DNA of 64,000 nt from CBDCWO01 sp965223405 (lineage in GTDB: Bacteria; Bacteroidota; Bacteroidia; Chitinophagales; Saprospiraceae), in NCBI GenBank assembly GCA_965223405.1, contig CBDCWO010000006.1, positions 310,001-374,000 on the forward strand, given 5' to 3'. The notes below the pieces were generated by a model. The model made no database searches. It worked only from the letters and a program-made list of their open reading frames with translations, and had not been told where the DNA came from. Numbering within the stretch: the first letter of the stretch is position 1; every line of letters begins with the position of its first letter. The position numbers were made by a program, and so were the translations under genes. Positions 9,827 to 18,321 of the stretch are shown here, one piece after another.

Positions 9827-9853
9827 AATCGACATAGTCTTTTAGAGTCGATT
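9827..9853. terminator. Possible hairpin between convergent genes
   Basis: AATCGAC (9827-9833) pairs with GTCGATT (9847-9853), and an inner TCT/AGA extends the stem. It lies between the convergent YceI-like gene and the Ntn hydrolase gene and overlaps the latter's stop. No clear T-run follows, so termination is a guess. Confidence 0.35.
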
Positions 9854-11338
9854 AAGTTTCAACAGCCTTTTCTTGGCATTTTCGTTATTGGGATTTAATT
9901 CTAGAGATTTAGTATAATTTTCTTTAGCTAGCGGAATACTCCCCTGCACCATATAGGCCTCACCTAAACTATCGTACGTATTATATGCATCCGGGTAGCT
10001 AGCAACATTTAACTTGAAAAGTTTTATTGCGACTTCAACTTGACGATCCCTTAAATAATAATATCCAATATCATTCAAGTTCTCTTCTTTGAAAAGGGCC
10101 CTTTTATTTTCGGCATTTGCGGCCAGTATAAGTGCTTCTTCATAATCGTTGGTCACAACTAGTCTTCCGAATTCAGGATCTATATCCCCTTTTTCCACAT
10201 AAAAATCTATGTATTCATTTAGATCCCCGGTGACGATAGCTGTCCGGGCTGATTGAAGTCTTACATCTTGAGATTCCGGGTAGCGTTCCAGAGCTGTACC
10301 AATGATCGTATCTGCTTCATCGTAAAACTGAGAATTATAAAAGATTTTACTGCAAAATATCAACTCACTTTCTCCGTGGTTATACCGGTTATTTTGGAGC
10401 AGGTCCCGGAATTGTTCCATTGCAACTAATGCTCCTTTTCTATTAAGCGTTTTTGCTATTTCTTCTGAAGGGCGTTTACGAAAAAGTTCTTTAAGGTATA
10501 TTTTCCTGGATCCCTGCCTCATTTCATTATAAATATTCAAAACATAACCCTGCTCAAAGTCCTGAATATAGAATAAATTCAGATTTCCTGATTGAGGATT
10601 AAATATCCCGGAATAAAAAGTTCCCCCTAAGAGATTTTCATCACATTGCTTGACCGATTTCAGAATCGAATTAAAATTTTCAACGGTAATTTCCCCATTT
10701 AATTGGAATAACTCATTCGCTTTGAAATATCTTCTGCAAGGATAATTTCCCAATCCTTTGTCATTCTCCAAAAAGTTGGTGGTTACGCAATAATCGGCAG
10801 TCTCATTTTGGTAATTATCCCGCCCATCGTAGATGGTATATTTTCCAGTTCGATCGGCTAACAATATTTTAGCCGTGCTGAAATGGGTAAAGTAGTGGTT
10901 TTTCAAATAGGTGATGGCCTCCTCAACTGTGGCACAGGTTTGCATCATTCGTTTTATTCCTTTATATGAAGTAGATCGCATTCGCTGACTCTTATGAATT
11001 TCATGGTAAGGAGTTGCCAAATGATCAAAAAACAGTCCTTTTTCATTGATGCCTTGTTGTGGTGCTGACTTTCCGGGAATTCGCAGTTTTATCCAACCAA
11101 AATCATGCTTATAACTATAGCTGAAGAAAGCACATCTAAAGTGATTCTCTGTTTTGTTGGTAAACCAAATGAAAGGATTTTCGAAGAAAAAATCTTCATT
11201 AAAACCAACCAGCACCCTGGAACTATCTTTCCCCACAATGACAGTACAGGCCAGCAAGAATTGAGCATTCAATATTATTGCGCTCATAAATAGGAATCCG
11301 ACTTTTAATCTTAGCCTCAAGTATTTTTTGTATGACAT
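9842..11338 (-). CDS. Secreted linear-amide C-N hydrolase (choloylglycine hydrolase/acyltransferase fold) with C-terminal TPR repeats
   Basis: The N-terminal half resembles Ntn hydrolases of the choloylglycine hydrolase / penicillin-acylase-like group, which cleave linear amide bonds. A signal peptide ends at LLA, followed by Cys31-Thr in the usual position of the nucleophile. Further family-like segments are VGFNEDFFFENP, GINEKGLFFDHLA and an N-x-L region around VTTNFLEND. From about residue 330 the chain turns into helical repeats. The last two (YNTYDSLGEAY and LAKENYTKSLELNPNN) are canonical TPRs. FLLAC also reads as a lipobox, so Cys31 might be acylated instead of catalytic. The gene is convergent with the broken YceI-like gene. 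The amide substrate is unknown. Confidence 0.8.
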   Translation of the reverse strand: MSYKKYLRLRLKVGFLFMSAIILNAQFLLACTVIVGKDSSRVLVGFNEDFFFENPFIWFTNKTENHFRCAFFSYSYKHDFGWIKLRIPGKSAPQQGINEKGLFFDHLATPYHEIHKSQRMRSTSYKGIKRMMQTCATVEEAITYLKNHYFTHFSTAKILLADRTGKYTIYDGRDNYQNETADYCVTTNFLENDKGLGNYPCRRYFKANELFQLNGEITVENFNSILKSVKQCDENLLGGTFYSGIFNPQSGNLNLFYIQDFEQGYVLNIYNEMRQGSRKIYLKELFRKRPSEEIAKTLNRKGALVAMEQFRDLLQNNRYNHGESELIFCSKIFYNSQFYDEADTIIGTALERYPESQDVRLQSARTAIVTGDLNEYIDFYVEKGDIDPEFGRLVVTNDYEEALILAANAENKRALFKEENLNDIGYYYLRDRQVEVAIKLFKLNVASYPDAYNTYDSLGEAYMVQGSIPLAKENYTKSLELNPNNENAKKRLLKLNRL

Positions 11339-11475
11339 ATTGTTCTACTCTTAACTCAGAGGAATTTCCATTTCCTAACCTATTCACTAAAATAAACATT
11401 CTCCATGGTATTCCTCAGATTAATTCAGAGGGTTTCAGTTGGTTATTTTTGAGTGATTAAGTCTATTAGGATTGT

Positions 11476-12168
11476 TCATTCTTTCATAATAATTTCGGCT
11501 TCTCTATTCCCATAAAGTCTAAAAACGTCAAAGGTAATTCTGGCAAGGAATTCGATTACCTGAGGAATATTTTTTGCTTGAAATTCGCAGATTTCTTTAA
11601 TCGCATGCTGATCATTAATTTGAAATCCCAACTTTTTCATTTCGGCAAATCCTCTGGGTGACATTTTGCTTTTTAACGAATATTGACTTGTATTTCGAAT
11701 TTCAATGATTAAAGAATTTTCCTTTTTCGAGATTTCGATGGTAATGTCCCCATCTTCAATTTTGATTTCAAATTGCTTTATTTCAGCGGTAATCACTTTC
11801 TCAAGAGACCTCATCAACACGTCGTTATCGCAATAAGGTTTTCTTCCTTTGCTTTCCAGCGCTGATAATTCCTTCTCGTATTTAGCAGTTTTGTCCTTCA
11901 TCCTTTCCATCCAATAGCTCAAAATCGGATTATTCACCTCCATATTTTTTATCTGTTCAATTCTTCCTTTGAGAGAATAGATTTTATCGTACTCCGGATT
12001 ATCCAGGTTATTTAGAATTCTTAGTTGTTCCCGTACATTAAAAATCGGTTTTTTAAAGGCTGCAGCATTGATAAAGTCCCATTCTTTGATGCAGGCATTC
12101 ATTTCCTGTTCATAAAAATCATGCTCTTTCTGCAATTCTTCAATCAATAGTTGGAGTGTGTTTTTCAT
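11476..12168 (-). CDS. Hypothetical cytoplasmic coiled-coil protein
   Basis: These 230 residues match no family I recognise. The first 110 or so are charged and helical (EELQKEHDFYEQEMNAC, then KDKTAKYEKELSALESKG), suggesting a coiled coil. The C-terminal half (KQFEIKIEDGDITIEIS onward) looks like a small alpha/beta domain. There is no signal peptide or membrane segment. The N-terminal stretch loosely recalls UvrB/UvrC-type helical hairpins, but I do not assign it. It stands alone, divergent from a short HTH-like frame. Confidence 0.65.
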   Translation of the reverse strand: MKNTLQLLIEELQKEHDFYEQEMNACIKEWDFINAAAFKKPIFNVREQLRILNNLDNPEYDKIYSLKGRIEQIKNMEVNNPILSYWMERMKDKTAKYEKELSALESKGRKPYCDNDVLMRSLEKVITAEIKQFEIKIEDGDITIEISKKENSLIIEIRNTSQYSLKSKMSPRGFAEMKKLGFQINDQHAIKEICEFQAKNIPQVIEFLARITFDVFRLYGNREAEIIMKE

Positions 12169-12252
12169 TTCTTATTGCCTTAGACAAAGATATCCCATTC
12201 TAGAAAAATGATAAATAACTGGCTTTATATTATCTTTAGGTAATTTTAATAA

Positions 12253-12453
12253 ATGCCCATTATAGAACTAAATACTAGAACCCGAATTCTTTCAATTCTC
12301 CGATGTCTTATCGAGCAACCCAAGATTTTCACTCAGCGCCAATCAGCAAAACATTTTGGTTTCAGTGAAGCTACCTTGGTTGAAATACTTGAAATACCTG
12401 GAAGTTTAAGGGGTACAACCGGAGGGAAATTGTTCTTAAGATATTCTGATTAA
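12253..12453 (+). CDS. Short HTH-like protein or fragment (66 aa)
   Basis: The frame contains RILSILRCLIEQP, then QRQSAKHFGFSEATLVEIL, which looks like a winged-helix or HTH unit of a DNA-binding regulator. It then breaks off after LRGTTGG. TATCTTTA about 20 bases upstream is one base from the Bacteroidota -7 element. Because a decayed transposase follows directly, this may be the remnant of a longer regulator. Confidence 0.35.
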   Translation: MPIIELNTRTRILSILRCLIEQPKIFTQRQSAKHFGFSEATLVEILEIPGSLRGTTGGKLFLRYSD

Positions 12454-12461
12454 TCACTCCC

Positions 12462-12810
12462 ATGCACCCCTCCGCCACATACCACCTCTTCAATCATGCC
12501 AATGGCAGGGACAATCTCTTTCGTGAGGAGGTATGGCAGTTTATTCGCCCCACGATTCAGAAGGAAAGTAGGGGATATATCAACGTATCGATTGCATCTG
12601 CTAGCTTACATACACTGTAATCCGGTATTGCATGGATTTGTGTCATTTCCCCAAAGGTGGGAGTATAGTTCTTATAATCAACTTCTGGAAAATGGGTCGT
12701 GGAAAAAGCATTTTTCCAATCATTTTAATTCCCTGGGAGAATTTGAAACATTTCATATAGACTATCTGGAAAAGAAAGTTGATAAAGACAAGGTTCATGA
12801 TTTCATATAG
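12462..12810 (+). pseudogene. Decayed Y1 (IS200/REP-associated, RAYT-like) transposase with internal deletion and frameshift
   Basis: The frame from ATG 12462 reads MHPSATYHLFNHANGRDNLF, the typical N-terminus of Y1-family REP-associated tyrosine transposases (YHIYNHANG). Around 12530 the match jumps to another frame (12496-12810) reading GSLFAPRFRRK, then YIHCNPVLHGFV and WEYSSYNQLL, the family's C-terminal part. The central portion, with the HxH metal motif and catalytic Tyr, is missing. About 80-100 residues are therefore deleted, the reading frame is broken, and the element cannot be active. I saw no clear flanking repeats. Confidence 0.75.
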
Positions 12811-13016
12811 ATGAATACCACCGGTACGCATAATTGCTTATTACTTCACCTATCATCGAAAGCTTGGCCATTTTCTTGCAATATTCGTCTGGAACACACT
12901 TCATAATTGGTCTATTCCAATGAATTGAATACGAGGGTTATTTGAATGAACCAATGGATAAACAGAATGATCACCGGATGCATTGGATCTAAGTTATGAT
13001 TAATCATTCATTAACT

Positions 13017-13847
13017 TCAAGCTTCTTGAGTTAACCTATATTGACTCGGACTTATCCCATTTTGTTTTTTGAAGGTATTGCTGAAATAATAAAGGTTCGC
13101 AAAACCTGTTCGCTTTGCGATTTCAGAAATAGATAAGTTACTCGATTTAAGTAAAATCTTGGATTGTCTTATCCGATTATTTATCAATCTTTCAATTGGT
13201 GTTTCTTTAAAAACTATTTTAAATTGCCTAACGAAATGATATTTTGACATACCCACATTATTTGACAGTTCGTCTAATGAGATATTCGTTGAATAATTAG
13301 TATCAATAAAAGTTCTTGCCTTAATCAATTTGGATAATATATCCTTACTAGTAGTAACTTTTGAGCAATCTAACTTTCGAAGTAGATTCTGATGTCTGAA
13401 ATTCTCAAATACTAAACTATGTATGATAAAATGGGCAAGATGAGGTGGGACTTTGTCGATCTTATTTCTAACAATCCAATGCAATTGATTTTGGAGCAAT
13501 GGATTAGGCCAAACAAGTGAAGACTCAATTTCCAAAAACCTGTTTCCCTGGATATTACTATTATCATTTCTTAGTAGAATATTGATTGTATCGATTGAAA
13601 AATAAATAACCATACCTTCAGTTTGACTTTGATTTGCATCAAATGTAATATACTCCCAAAACTCCACTGGAATCAATAAAAATTGAAATGGTTTCAAATG
13701 AATGATCTTATTGCCCATTAAATAATCCAGCTTCCCTGATGTGATATAATAAAACAATACGCCATTCCGAAATGAAGCATACGACATATCCGTATGAGTG
13801 AATATGGGTTCATCACTAATTTCTATATGTACTTGCAACTTTAGCAC
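13017..13847 (-). CDS. AraC-family transcriptional regulator
   Basis: This is a DNA-binding regulator with an N-terminal cupin-like sensor domain (about 1-160) and a C-terminal AraC double HTH (about 175-275). The signature includes LDELSNNVGMSKYHFVRQFK, then ISEIAKRTGFANLYYFSNTF and GISPSQYR. The start is GTG at 13847, directly after an in-frame TAA. It lies 19 bases downstream of the TetR-type gene on the same strand, so the two may be cotranscribed. Its targets and ligand are not visible. Confidence 0.9.
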   Translation of the reverse strand: MLKLQVHIEISDEPIFTHTDMSYASFRNGVLFYYITSGKLDYLMGNKIIHLKPFQFLLIPVEFWEYITFDANQSQTEGMVIYFSIDTINILLRNDNSNIQGNRFLEIESSLVWPNPLLQNQLHWIVRNKIDKVPPHLAHFIIHSLVFENFRHQNLLRKLDCSKVTTSKDILSKLIKARTFIDTNYSTNISLDELSNNVGMSKYHFVRQFKIVFKETPIERLINNRIRQSKILLKSSNLSISEIAKRTGFANLYYFSNTFKKQNGISPSQYRLTQEA

Positions 13848-13866
13848 TTAGCCGGGGAAATTATAA

Positions 13867-14472
13867 TCATACTTCTAATGATTTGCAAAACAATTCTATG
13901 GTCCGCTTAGCATGACTGACTTTCCTTAAGTAAGAAGTAATAAAAAATAACCGATATATGCCACTAATTAGTGAGGCTGCATGTATTGCCAATTCTTCTG
14001 CAGAAAATCCCAGCCGGATTGTACAATTTTGCTGTCCTTTGGTGATTAGTTTCTCCAATTCGATGATAAAATAATCATTCGCAATCGACGAAACCATTAC
14101 GGAAGGCGCTGACAAATCCTGCTCCAGTTTAAACCAACGCAATTTGATAAATTTTCTAAAACCAGAATTGTTATAGAAATGATCGATTATTTGATCAAGA
14201 ATAATCTTTAACTTTTTGAGATGGTCACTTTCTTCAATCTTGAATAGTCTGGTAAGCAACTCTTCCATATTCCTGTGATAATCATCTAATAATGAGGAAA
14301 GGATCTCTTCCTTTGAAGAGAAATGCCAGTAAAATGCTCCTCTTGTCAAACCAGAGTTTTTCGCAATCTGTTCCAGGCTAACTCTTGAGTAACCGTGTTT
14401 TAGAAATAAAATCAGAGCACTTTTCCTAAGCTTATCTCGTGTTATTTTAGTTTCCTGTCGTGTCTTTCTCAT
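13867..14472 (-). CDS. TetR-family repressor, AcrR-like
   Basis: The HTH domain (residues about 10-60) reads ITRDKLRKSALILFLKHGYS, then LEQIAKNSGLTRGAFYWHFS, very close in layout to AcrR, and the protein starts MRKTRQE as AcrR starts MARKTKQE. The C-terminal part is an all-helical ligand domain. A TTG at 14478 is possible, but ATG 14472 fits the family. A 20-base palindrome overlapping this start resembles the AcrR operator, which suggests autorepression. No efflux pump lies next to it. The divergent neighbour is an aspartic protease. Confidence 0.88.
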   Translation of the reverse strand: MRKTRQETKITRDKLRKSALILFLKHGYSRVSLEQIAKNSGLTRGAFYWHFSSKEEILSSLLDDYHRNMEELLTRLFKIEESDHLKKLKIILDQIIDHFYNNSGFRKFIKLRWFKLEQDLSAPSVMVSSIANDYFIIELEKLITKGQQNCTIRLGFSAEELAIHAASLISGIYRLFFITSYLRKVSHAKRTIELFCKSLEV

Positions 14473-14491
14473 ATACAACCATGAATGTATA
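14472..14491. promoter_or_regulatory. AcrR-like operator palindrome
   Basis: TATACA (14472-14477) and TGTATA (14486-14491) form a perfect inverted repeat with an 8-base spacer. The right side, ATGAATGTAT, matches half of the E. coli AcrR site as I remember it (TACATACA, TTTATGAA, TGTATGTA). It overlaps the start of the AcrR-like gene and lies in the divergent region before the protease gene. Confidence 0.5.
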
Positions 14492-14655
14492 AAACGAGTC
14501 AGCAGTCATAATGTTATCATTGAAAACTGAAAATCAGATCCCTTTCCAGGATTAGCATACTACTTTAGCAATATTTTATAAATAACAATTAAGACCATTT
14601 TCGAATTTGGCGCTTATCATTGCACATAGCTCAAAGCAAAAAAGTGGATTGTAGT

Positions 14656-15813
14656 ATGAAATCAATACAAGCATTCATTTATTTCTTTTTGATTTGCGGA
14701 CGCATGACCTGTCTTGGACAAACCAAGTCCAATGAAATAATCATTCCATTAGACCTTTCTTCCCAACGTCCCATTGTTGATGTTAGTCTTGGCAACAAGG
14801 GAACATACAAGTTCATTTTTGATACCGGTTCATCCGGCAATATTATTGATCAGGACCTGGCTAATGAACTCAATTTGAAGGTAGTTGGTGAAGATACTAT
14901 AGGTACCCCGGGTGGTTATTTAAATATGATGTCCAAACGGGTTGAAGCATCAAAAGTTTTGTTCGCGTCTACAGATTTGAAGTTCGACATTAAGTTTAAT
15001 ACAATGCCTCTGAAGCAAATGGTTTCAGTTGATGGTATTATCAGCCCAGTCGTATTCGAGGATTATCTAGTAACTATTGATTATCAAGCCTCAAAATTAA
15101 GGTTGACTAAAGGATATTTGGATACTAACGATAGTAGTACCCTTCCATTTACACAAGAAGCACGTTTAATCAACTTGCAAATTAACGTTGATGGAAATAT
15201 TTTGGATACCCATCTGGATTCAGGGAATCCTGGGCTTTTTGCCCTTCCTTATGACCTAAAGGATAAACTGTCATTCAAACAGTTCCCAGTCGAAGATGGT
15301 ATAATCCGTACCCCTGGTGCTGAGTTTAAAAAATGGAAGGCTCAGATAGATGGTGAGATTATTATTGGAAAAGTCGTATTCCAAGATCCTATGGTCGAAC
15401 TGGTGGAAGGATTTTCAGTAGTTAATATGGGATACGATTTCATTAATCGGGTGATTACCACAATTGATCGCCAAAATGGTCTGATTCAATTTGAGCCATC
15501 ACTAAATGCAACCTATAATACAATGAATTCAGAACCGGAAGAAGCTCAGAATGCTGTCCTTGAATATGTAGGTTCATACGGCGGAATTAGAAACATCTTG
15601 ATTGAAAATGGACAATTATTTATTCAGCGAACAGGCAGTCCAAAACTAAAACTGGAACGCATTGAGAAAGACTATTTTAAAATGACCTTTCCTTTACCCA
15701 CGGCAAACGAACTTCCCAATATTCGGTTTGAGCGAAACACCGATGGTACGATTCATGGATTAAACTTTGTCTTTAGTGATGGACGAGAAGACTTTGCTAA
15801 AAAAGATAATTAA
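14656..15813 (+). CDS. Secreted retropepsin-like aspartic protease
   Basis: This is a bilobal aspartyl protease-like protein. The ATG at 14656 is chosen because a signal peptide follows at once (MKSIQAFIYFFLICG). The first active-site motif is FDTGSSG at Asp56. The second is LDSGNPG at about residue 187, a DSG variant that is allowed in the family. The C-terminal 100 residues form an extra small beta domain (YVGSYGGIRNILIENGQLF), typical of Bacteroidota secreted proteases and hydrolases. The gene is divergent from the AcrR-like repressor and may be one of its targets. Its substrate is unknown. Confidence 0.82.
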   Translation: MKSIQAFIYFFLICGRMTCLGQTKSNEIIIPLDLSSQRPIVDVSLGNKGTYKFIFDTGSSGNIIDQDLANELNLKVVGEDTIGTPGGYLNMMSKRVEASKVLFASTDLKFDIKFNTMPLKQMVSVDGIISPVVFEDYLVTIDYQASKLRLTKGYLDTNDSSTLPFTQEARLINLQINVDGNILDTHLDSGNPGLFALPYDLKDKLSFKQFPVEDGIIRTPGAEFKKWKAQIDGEIIIGKVVFQDPMVELVEGFSVVNMGYDFINRVITTIDRQNGLIQFEPSLNATYNTMNSEPEEAQNAVLEYVGSYGGIRNILIENGQLFIQRTGSPKLKLERIEKDYFKMTFPLPTANELPNIRFERNTDGTIHGLNFVFSDGREDFAKKDN

Positions 15814-15815
15814 TC

Positions 15816-16013
15816 GTGGAGAGTTTTAATTCAATTCTATCAATTTTTCATGTCCTAGTGCACATAATCTTTCTTTCCAGCAATGGATCCACTCAAATGG
15901 ATTTACACAATTGGAAAGAGGATATAATCTTTATTGTTGAAAAGGTACAAAATAAGCATCTTGATTCATTTGAAAATATAACCGAAAAGACTTTATGCAG
16001 AAGTTTTTCGTAG
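15816..16013 (+). pseudogene. Probable N-terminal remnant of an S41 (tail-specific-like) peptidase
   Basis: A 65-codon frame, starting GTG just after the protease stop, encodes a hydrophobic signal-like stretch and then DLHNWKEDIIFIVEKVQNKH. This resembles the helical start of secreted S41 peptidases, where a Trp-x2-Asp-Ile helix is followed by a His-x-n-Phe turn. It ends after ITEKTLCRSFS with no catalytic domain. The match is short, so the assignment is tentative. Confidence 0.35.
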
Positions 16014-16068
16014 TTCCGTTGGTAAATTATTTCACCCAGCAAAAACAGAAATTTATTAAACCTGAAAA

Positions 16069-17034
16069 ATGAAAACAAATAGAATATTCTTCAATTCGTT
16101 TAACGAAGTGCGCCTAGTCTGGAGATTTTTACTATTTGTTTTAATTTCGGGTATAATTACCGGATTACTCCAAATCATACTGGATGCGGTTTTACAAAAG
16201 GGGCTTCTTAGAGTTATTTTATTCAGATTGGGTTATGCTTTATCTATCTTGTTTAGCTTATATATTCAAATCTGTTACCTTGATAAGTCATCATTCGAGA
16301 AATACGGATTGAAAGTTGAAAAGTTGTGGTTGAGTGAGTTTTTCTATGGGTGTCTAATCGCTTTTTCTCAATTGTCCTTGTTTTTTTTCTTAATGTATTC
16401 CACAAATTGCCTTGAGATAACGGGTTATTTTATAACCAGCTCAAATGAAATTAACTTTCTTGCAGGTTTTCTAGATGAGCTGGTAAGACAGTTGACGGTG
16501 AGTGTGAGTGAGGAGATACTTTTTAGGTCATTTTTAATTTTCATTGTTTATGAAGCCCTTTATAGATCTGGTAGAACGACCAATAGGAGTGTAATACTTG
16601 CATGCTTAATTATTGCCCCTTTGTTTAGTATCGCACACCTTGCTAATGAAGGAGCGACGATTCAGGTTGCACTCAATCTAACCGTCGATAGCTTAATGAT
16701 GACTCTCCCCTTTCTAATAACGGGTCGTTTGGGTATGTCGATTGGAATGCATTTTTCATGGAATTTAGTGCAGACGTCTGTTTTCGGTTTTCCAAATAGT
16801 GGGCAATTGGGAAAAGTAGCGCTAATCGATACAAATCTACATGACAATATATTTACTGGGGGACTATTCGGACCTGAGGGAAGTGTATTGCTCTTGGTAC
16901 TGGATGCCATAGCCGTGATACTAATCATATATTGGAAGAGAATTAAGAAGTATAGCCATTGGATCAATCCCTTATTTGCGAAAATGGTTCGGAGACAAAG
17001 TGTTGCCGGATTTGAGAGAAATTTGAAGCCATGA
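16069..17034 (+). CDS. CPBP family intramembrane metalloprotease
   Basis: This multi-pass membrane protein of 321 residues has the CPBP (CAAX protease/bacteriocin-processing) motifs. These are EE at 148-149 with Arg153 (SEEILFRSF), FSIAH ending in His190, and H228-x3-N232 (HFSWN). It has about eight hydrophobic helices. The family cleaves within membranes, but substrates are mostly unknown in bacteria. It follows the aspartic protease and a protease fragment on the same strand and is convergent with an esterase. Confidence 0.88.
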   Translation: MKTNRIFFNSFNEVRLVWRFLLFVLISGIITGLLQIILDAVLQKGLLRVILFRLGYALSILFSLYIQICYLDKSSFEKYGLKVEKLWLSEFFYGCLIAFSQLSLFFFLMYSTNCLEITGYFITSSNEINFLAGFLDELVRQLTVSVSEEILFRSFLIFIVYEALYRSGRTTNRSVILACLIIAPLFSIAHLANEGATIQVALNLTVDSLMMTLPFLITGRLGMSIGMHFSWNLVQTSVFGFPNSGQLGKVALIDTNLHDNIFTGGLFGPEGSVLLLVLDAIAVILIIYWKRIKKYSHWINPLFAKMVRRQSVAGFERNLKP

Positions 17035-17078
17035 AAAGATTAATACTCAATTAAGCCGGCAGACTTATCGGAATTGAA

Positions 17079-17094
17079 ATTAGTTTTAACTAAT
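17079..17094. terminator. Short inverted repeat between convergent genes
   Basis: ATTAGTTTTAACTAAT is a perfect inverted repeat overlapping the esterase stop and following the CPBP gene. It is AT-rich and short, so a terminator role is weakly supported. Confidence 0.25.
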
Positions 17095-17995
17095 CATCCC
17101 ACTTGGCATTGGATTCTATAAAGTCAATGATTATTTTCCGGTACACGCTTTTTTCAGCGAGCGATAAATTTTTCCACAGTTCTCCATGTGAAAGATTGTA
17201 TGCATAAACTACTTGAACATCGCGAAATTCCGTTTCCCGAATTCTACTTTCAAACAATTTAGTGTAATTGTACAAGTTGTTGTCGCACATGAGTAGCATG
17301 GGAACTGATAGATACTCAAGGTAATTAGTTGGTGAGGCAGCCTTGAGTTCATTTTTTGTATTCCCGAATACCGCTTCTACATGTAACTGCGCCAGTTCCG
17401 GTCTGCTCCCATTTAAAAATACCTGGTGATAATCAATAATATCATAGGTTCCGGAAATTGGAATGACCCCTTTGAATATCTGAGGTGAAAGTCCTACTTT
17501 GTTTAAATATTTCTTATCTAGGCTGACCAAAGCAGCCAAATGGGCTCCCGAAGAATATCCACCAATAAAAATGTTTTCTCTGTCGTATCCAAATTTATCT
17601 GAATTTTCGAACAACCATTTTACTGATGAAGCGGCATCTTCAACGTGTTTTGGATGTTGAACCCCACTATTCAATGTGGAATCCCTCCAGGTCGCCGGAC
17701 TTAACCGATGTCCTATACTGGCAACAGCTATTCCTGAAGAGGCGAACTTTTTAGCCAAATCCATTTCCTGATTTCGGTCGCCATAGGACCAGGCTCCTCC
17801 ACCGATCCAAATTAAAAGGGGGACTTTCCTATTAACTTTGGGTAAAACCAAATTCAATCTTTGCAGGCGGTCATCGGAAACCGATTCCTTAGACATGTAT
17901 AGTAAGTCGTTGAAAACTTCATATTTTGCAGGTTGACCGTACAAAATGGTGGCCAAGAGAATCAATGTGGTAGTTATTAGGACTATTTTTTTCAT
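17090..17995 (-). CDS. Secreted alpha/beta-hydrolase esterase (BD-FAE / lipase-like)
   Basis: The ATG at 17995 is preferred over 18043 because it begins a clear signal peptide (MKKIVLITTTLILLATILYG). The oxyanion loop IGGGAW is at 65-69, the nucleophile is Ser148 in GGYSSGAH, an Asp lies in LLMCDNN and a catalytic His in NLSHGELW. This order fits HSL/BD-FAE-type carboxylesterases that remove acetyl or feruloyl groups or hydrolyse small esters. It is downstream of, and on the same strand as, the glycan-related genes. Deacylation of glycans is plausible but not shown. Confidence 0.85.
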   Translation of the reverse strand: MKKIVLITTTLILLATILYGQPAKYEVFNDLLYMSKESVSDDRLQRLNLVLPKVNRKVPLLIWIGGGAWSYGDRNQEMDLAKKFASSGIAVASIGHRLSPATWRDSTLNSGVQHPKHVEDAASSVKWLFENSDKFGYDRENIFIGGYSSGAHLAALVSLDKKYLNKVGLSPQIFKGVIPISGTYDIIDYHQVFLNGSRPELAQLHVEAVFGNTKNELKAASPTNYLEYLSVPMLLMCDNNLYNYTKLFESRIRETEFRDVQVVYAYNLSHGELWKNLSLAEKSVYRKIIIDFIESNAKWDD

Positions 17996-18295
17996 ATTGC
18001 TTAATTGGAATATTATCATTAGATGGATTCGAAATACCAACACTGGAAAATGGAGTATTATTCAGAAGATTTCCCAGAGTCAACAAGTGTTCTGCAAGTA
18101 TTATTGTTTCTATAATGGTGCTTCCATGATTAGATTAAATTTTCACATTTCATCAGGAATTTTTTCAAAGTAACCATGTTCAATTGTCGTTCCATTCATC
18201 AAAAAAACGAATAAACTTATACATTCCCCTCCGGTGCCTTCCATTTTTTGCAAAGTCAAGGTTGAACCTTCAAGAATTTCTAAAAATTGGGAATA

Positions 18296-18312
18296 GATGA
18301 CATCACGTCATC
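18296..18312. terminator. Hairpin downstream of the beta-helix lipoprotein gene
   Basis: GATGAC and GTCATC pair around ATCAC, starting 10 bases beyond the stop of the minus-strand gene. There is no strong T-run, so it is only a possible terminator. Confidence 0.3.
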
Positions 18313-18321
18313 CTCATAAAA

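Noticed and set aside
18258..18270. AAGGTTGAACCTT palindrome as a regulator site
   Set aside because: Too short, and far from any start. It is likely chance in an AT-rich gap.
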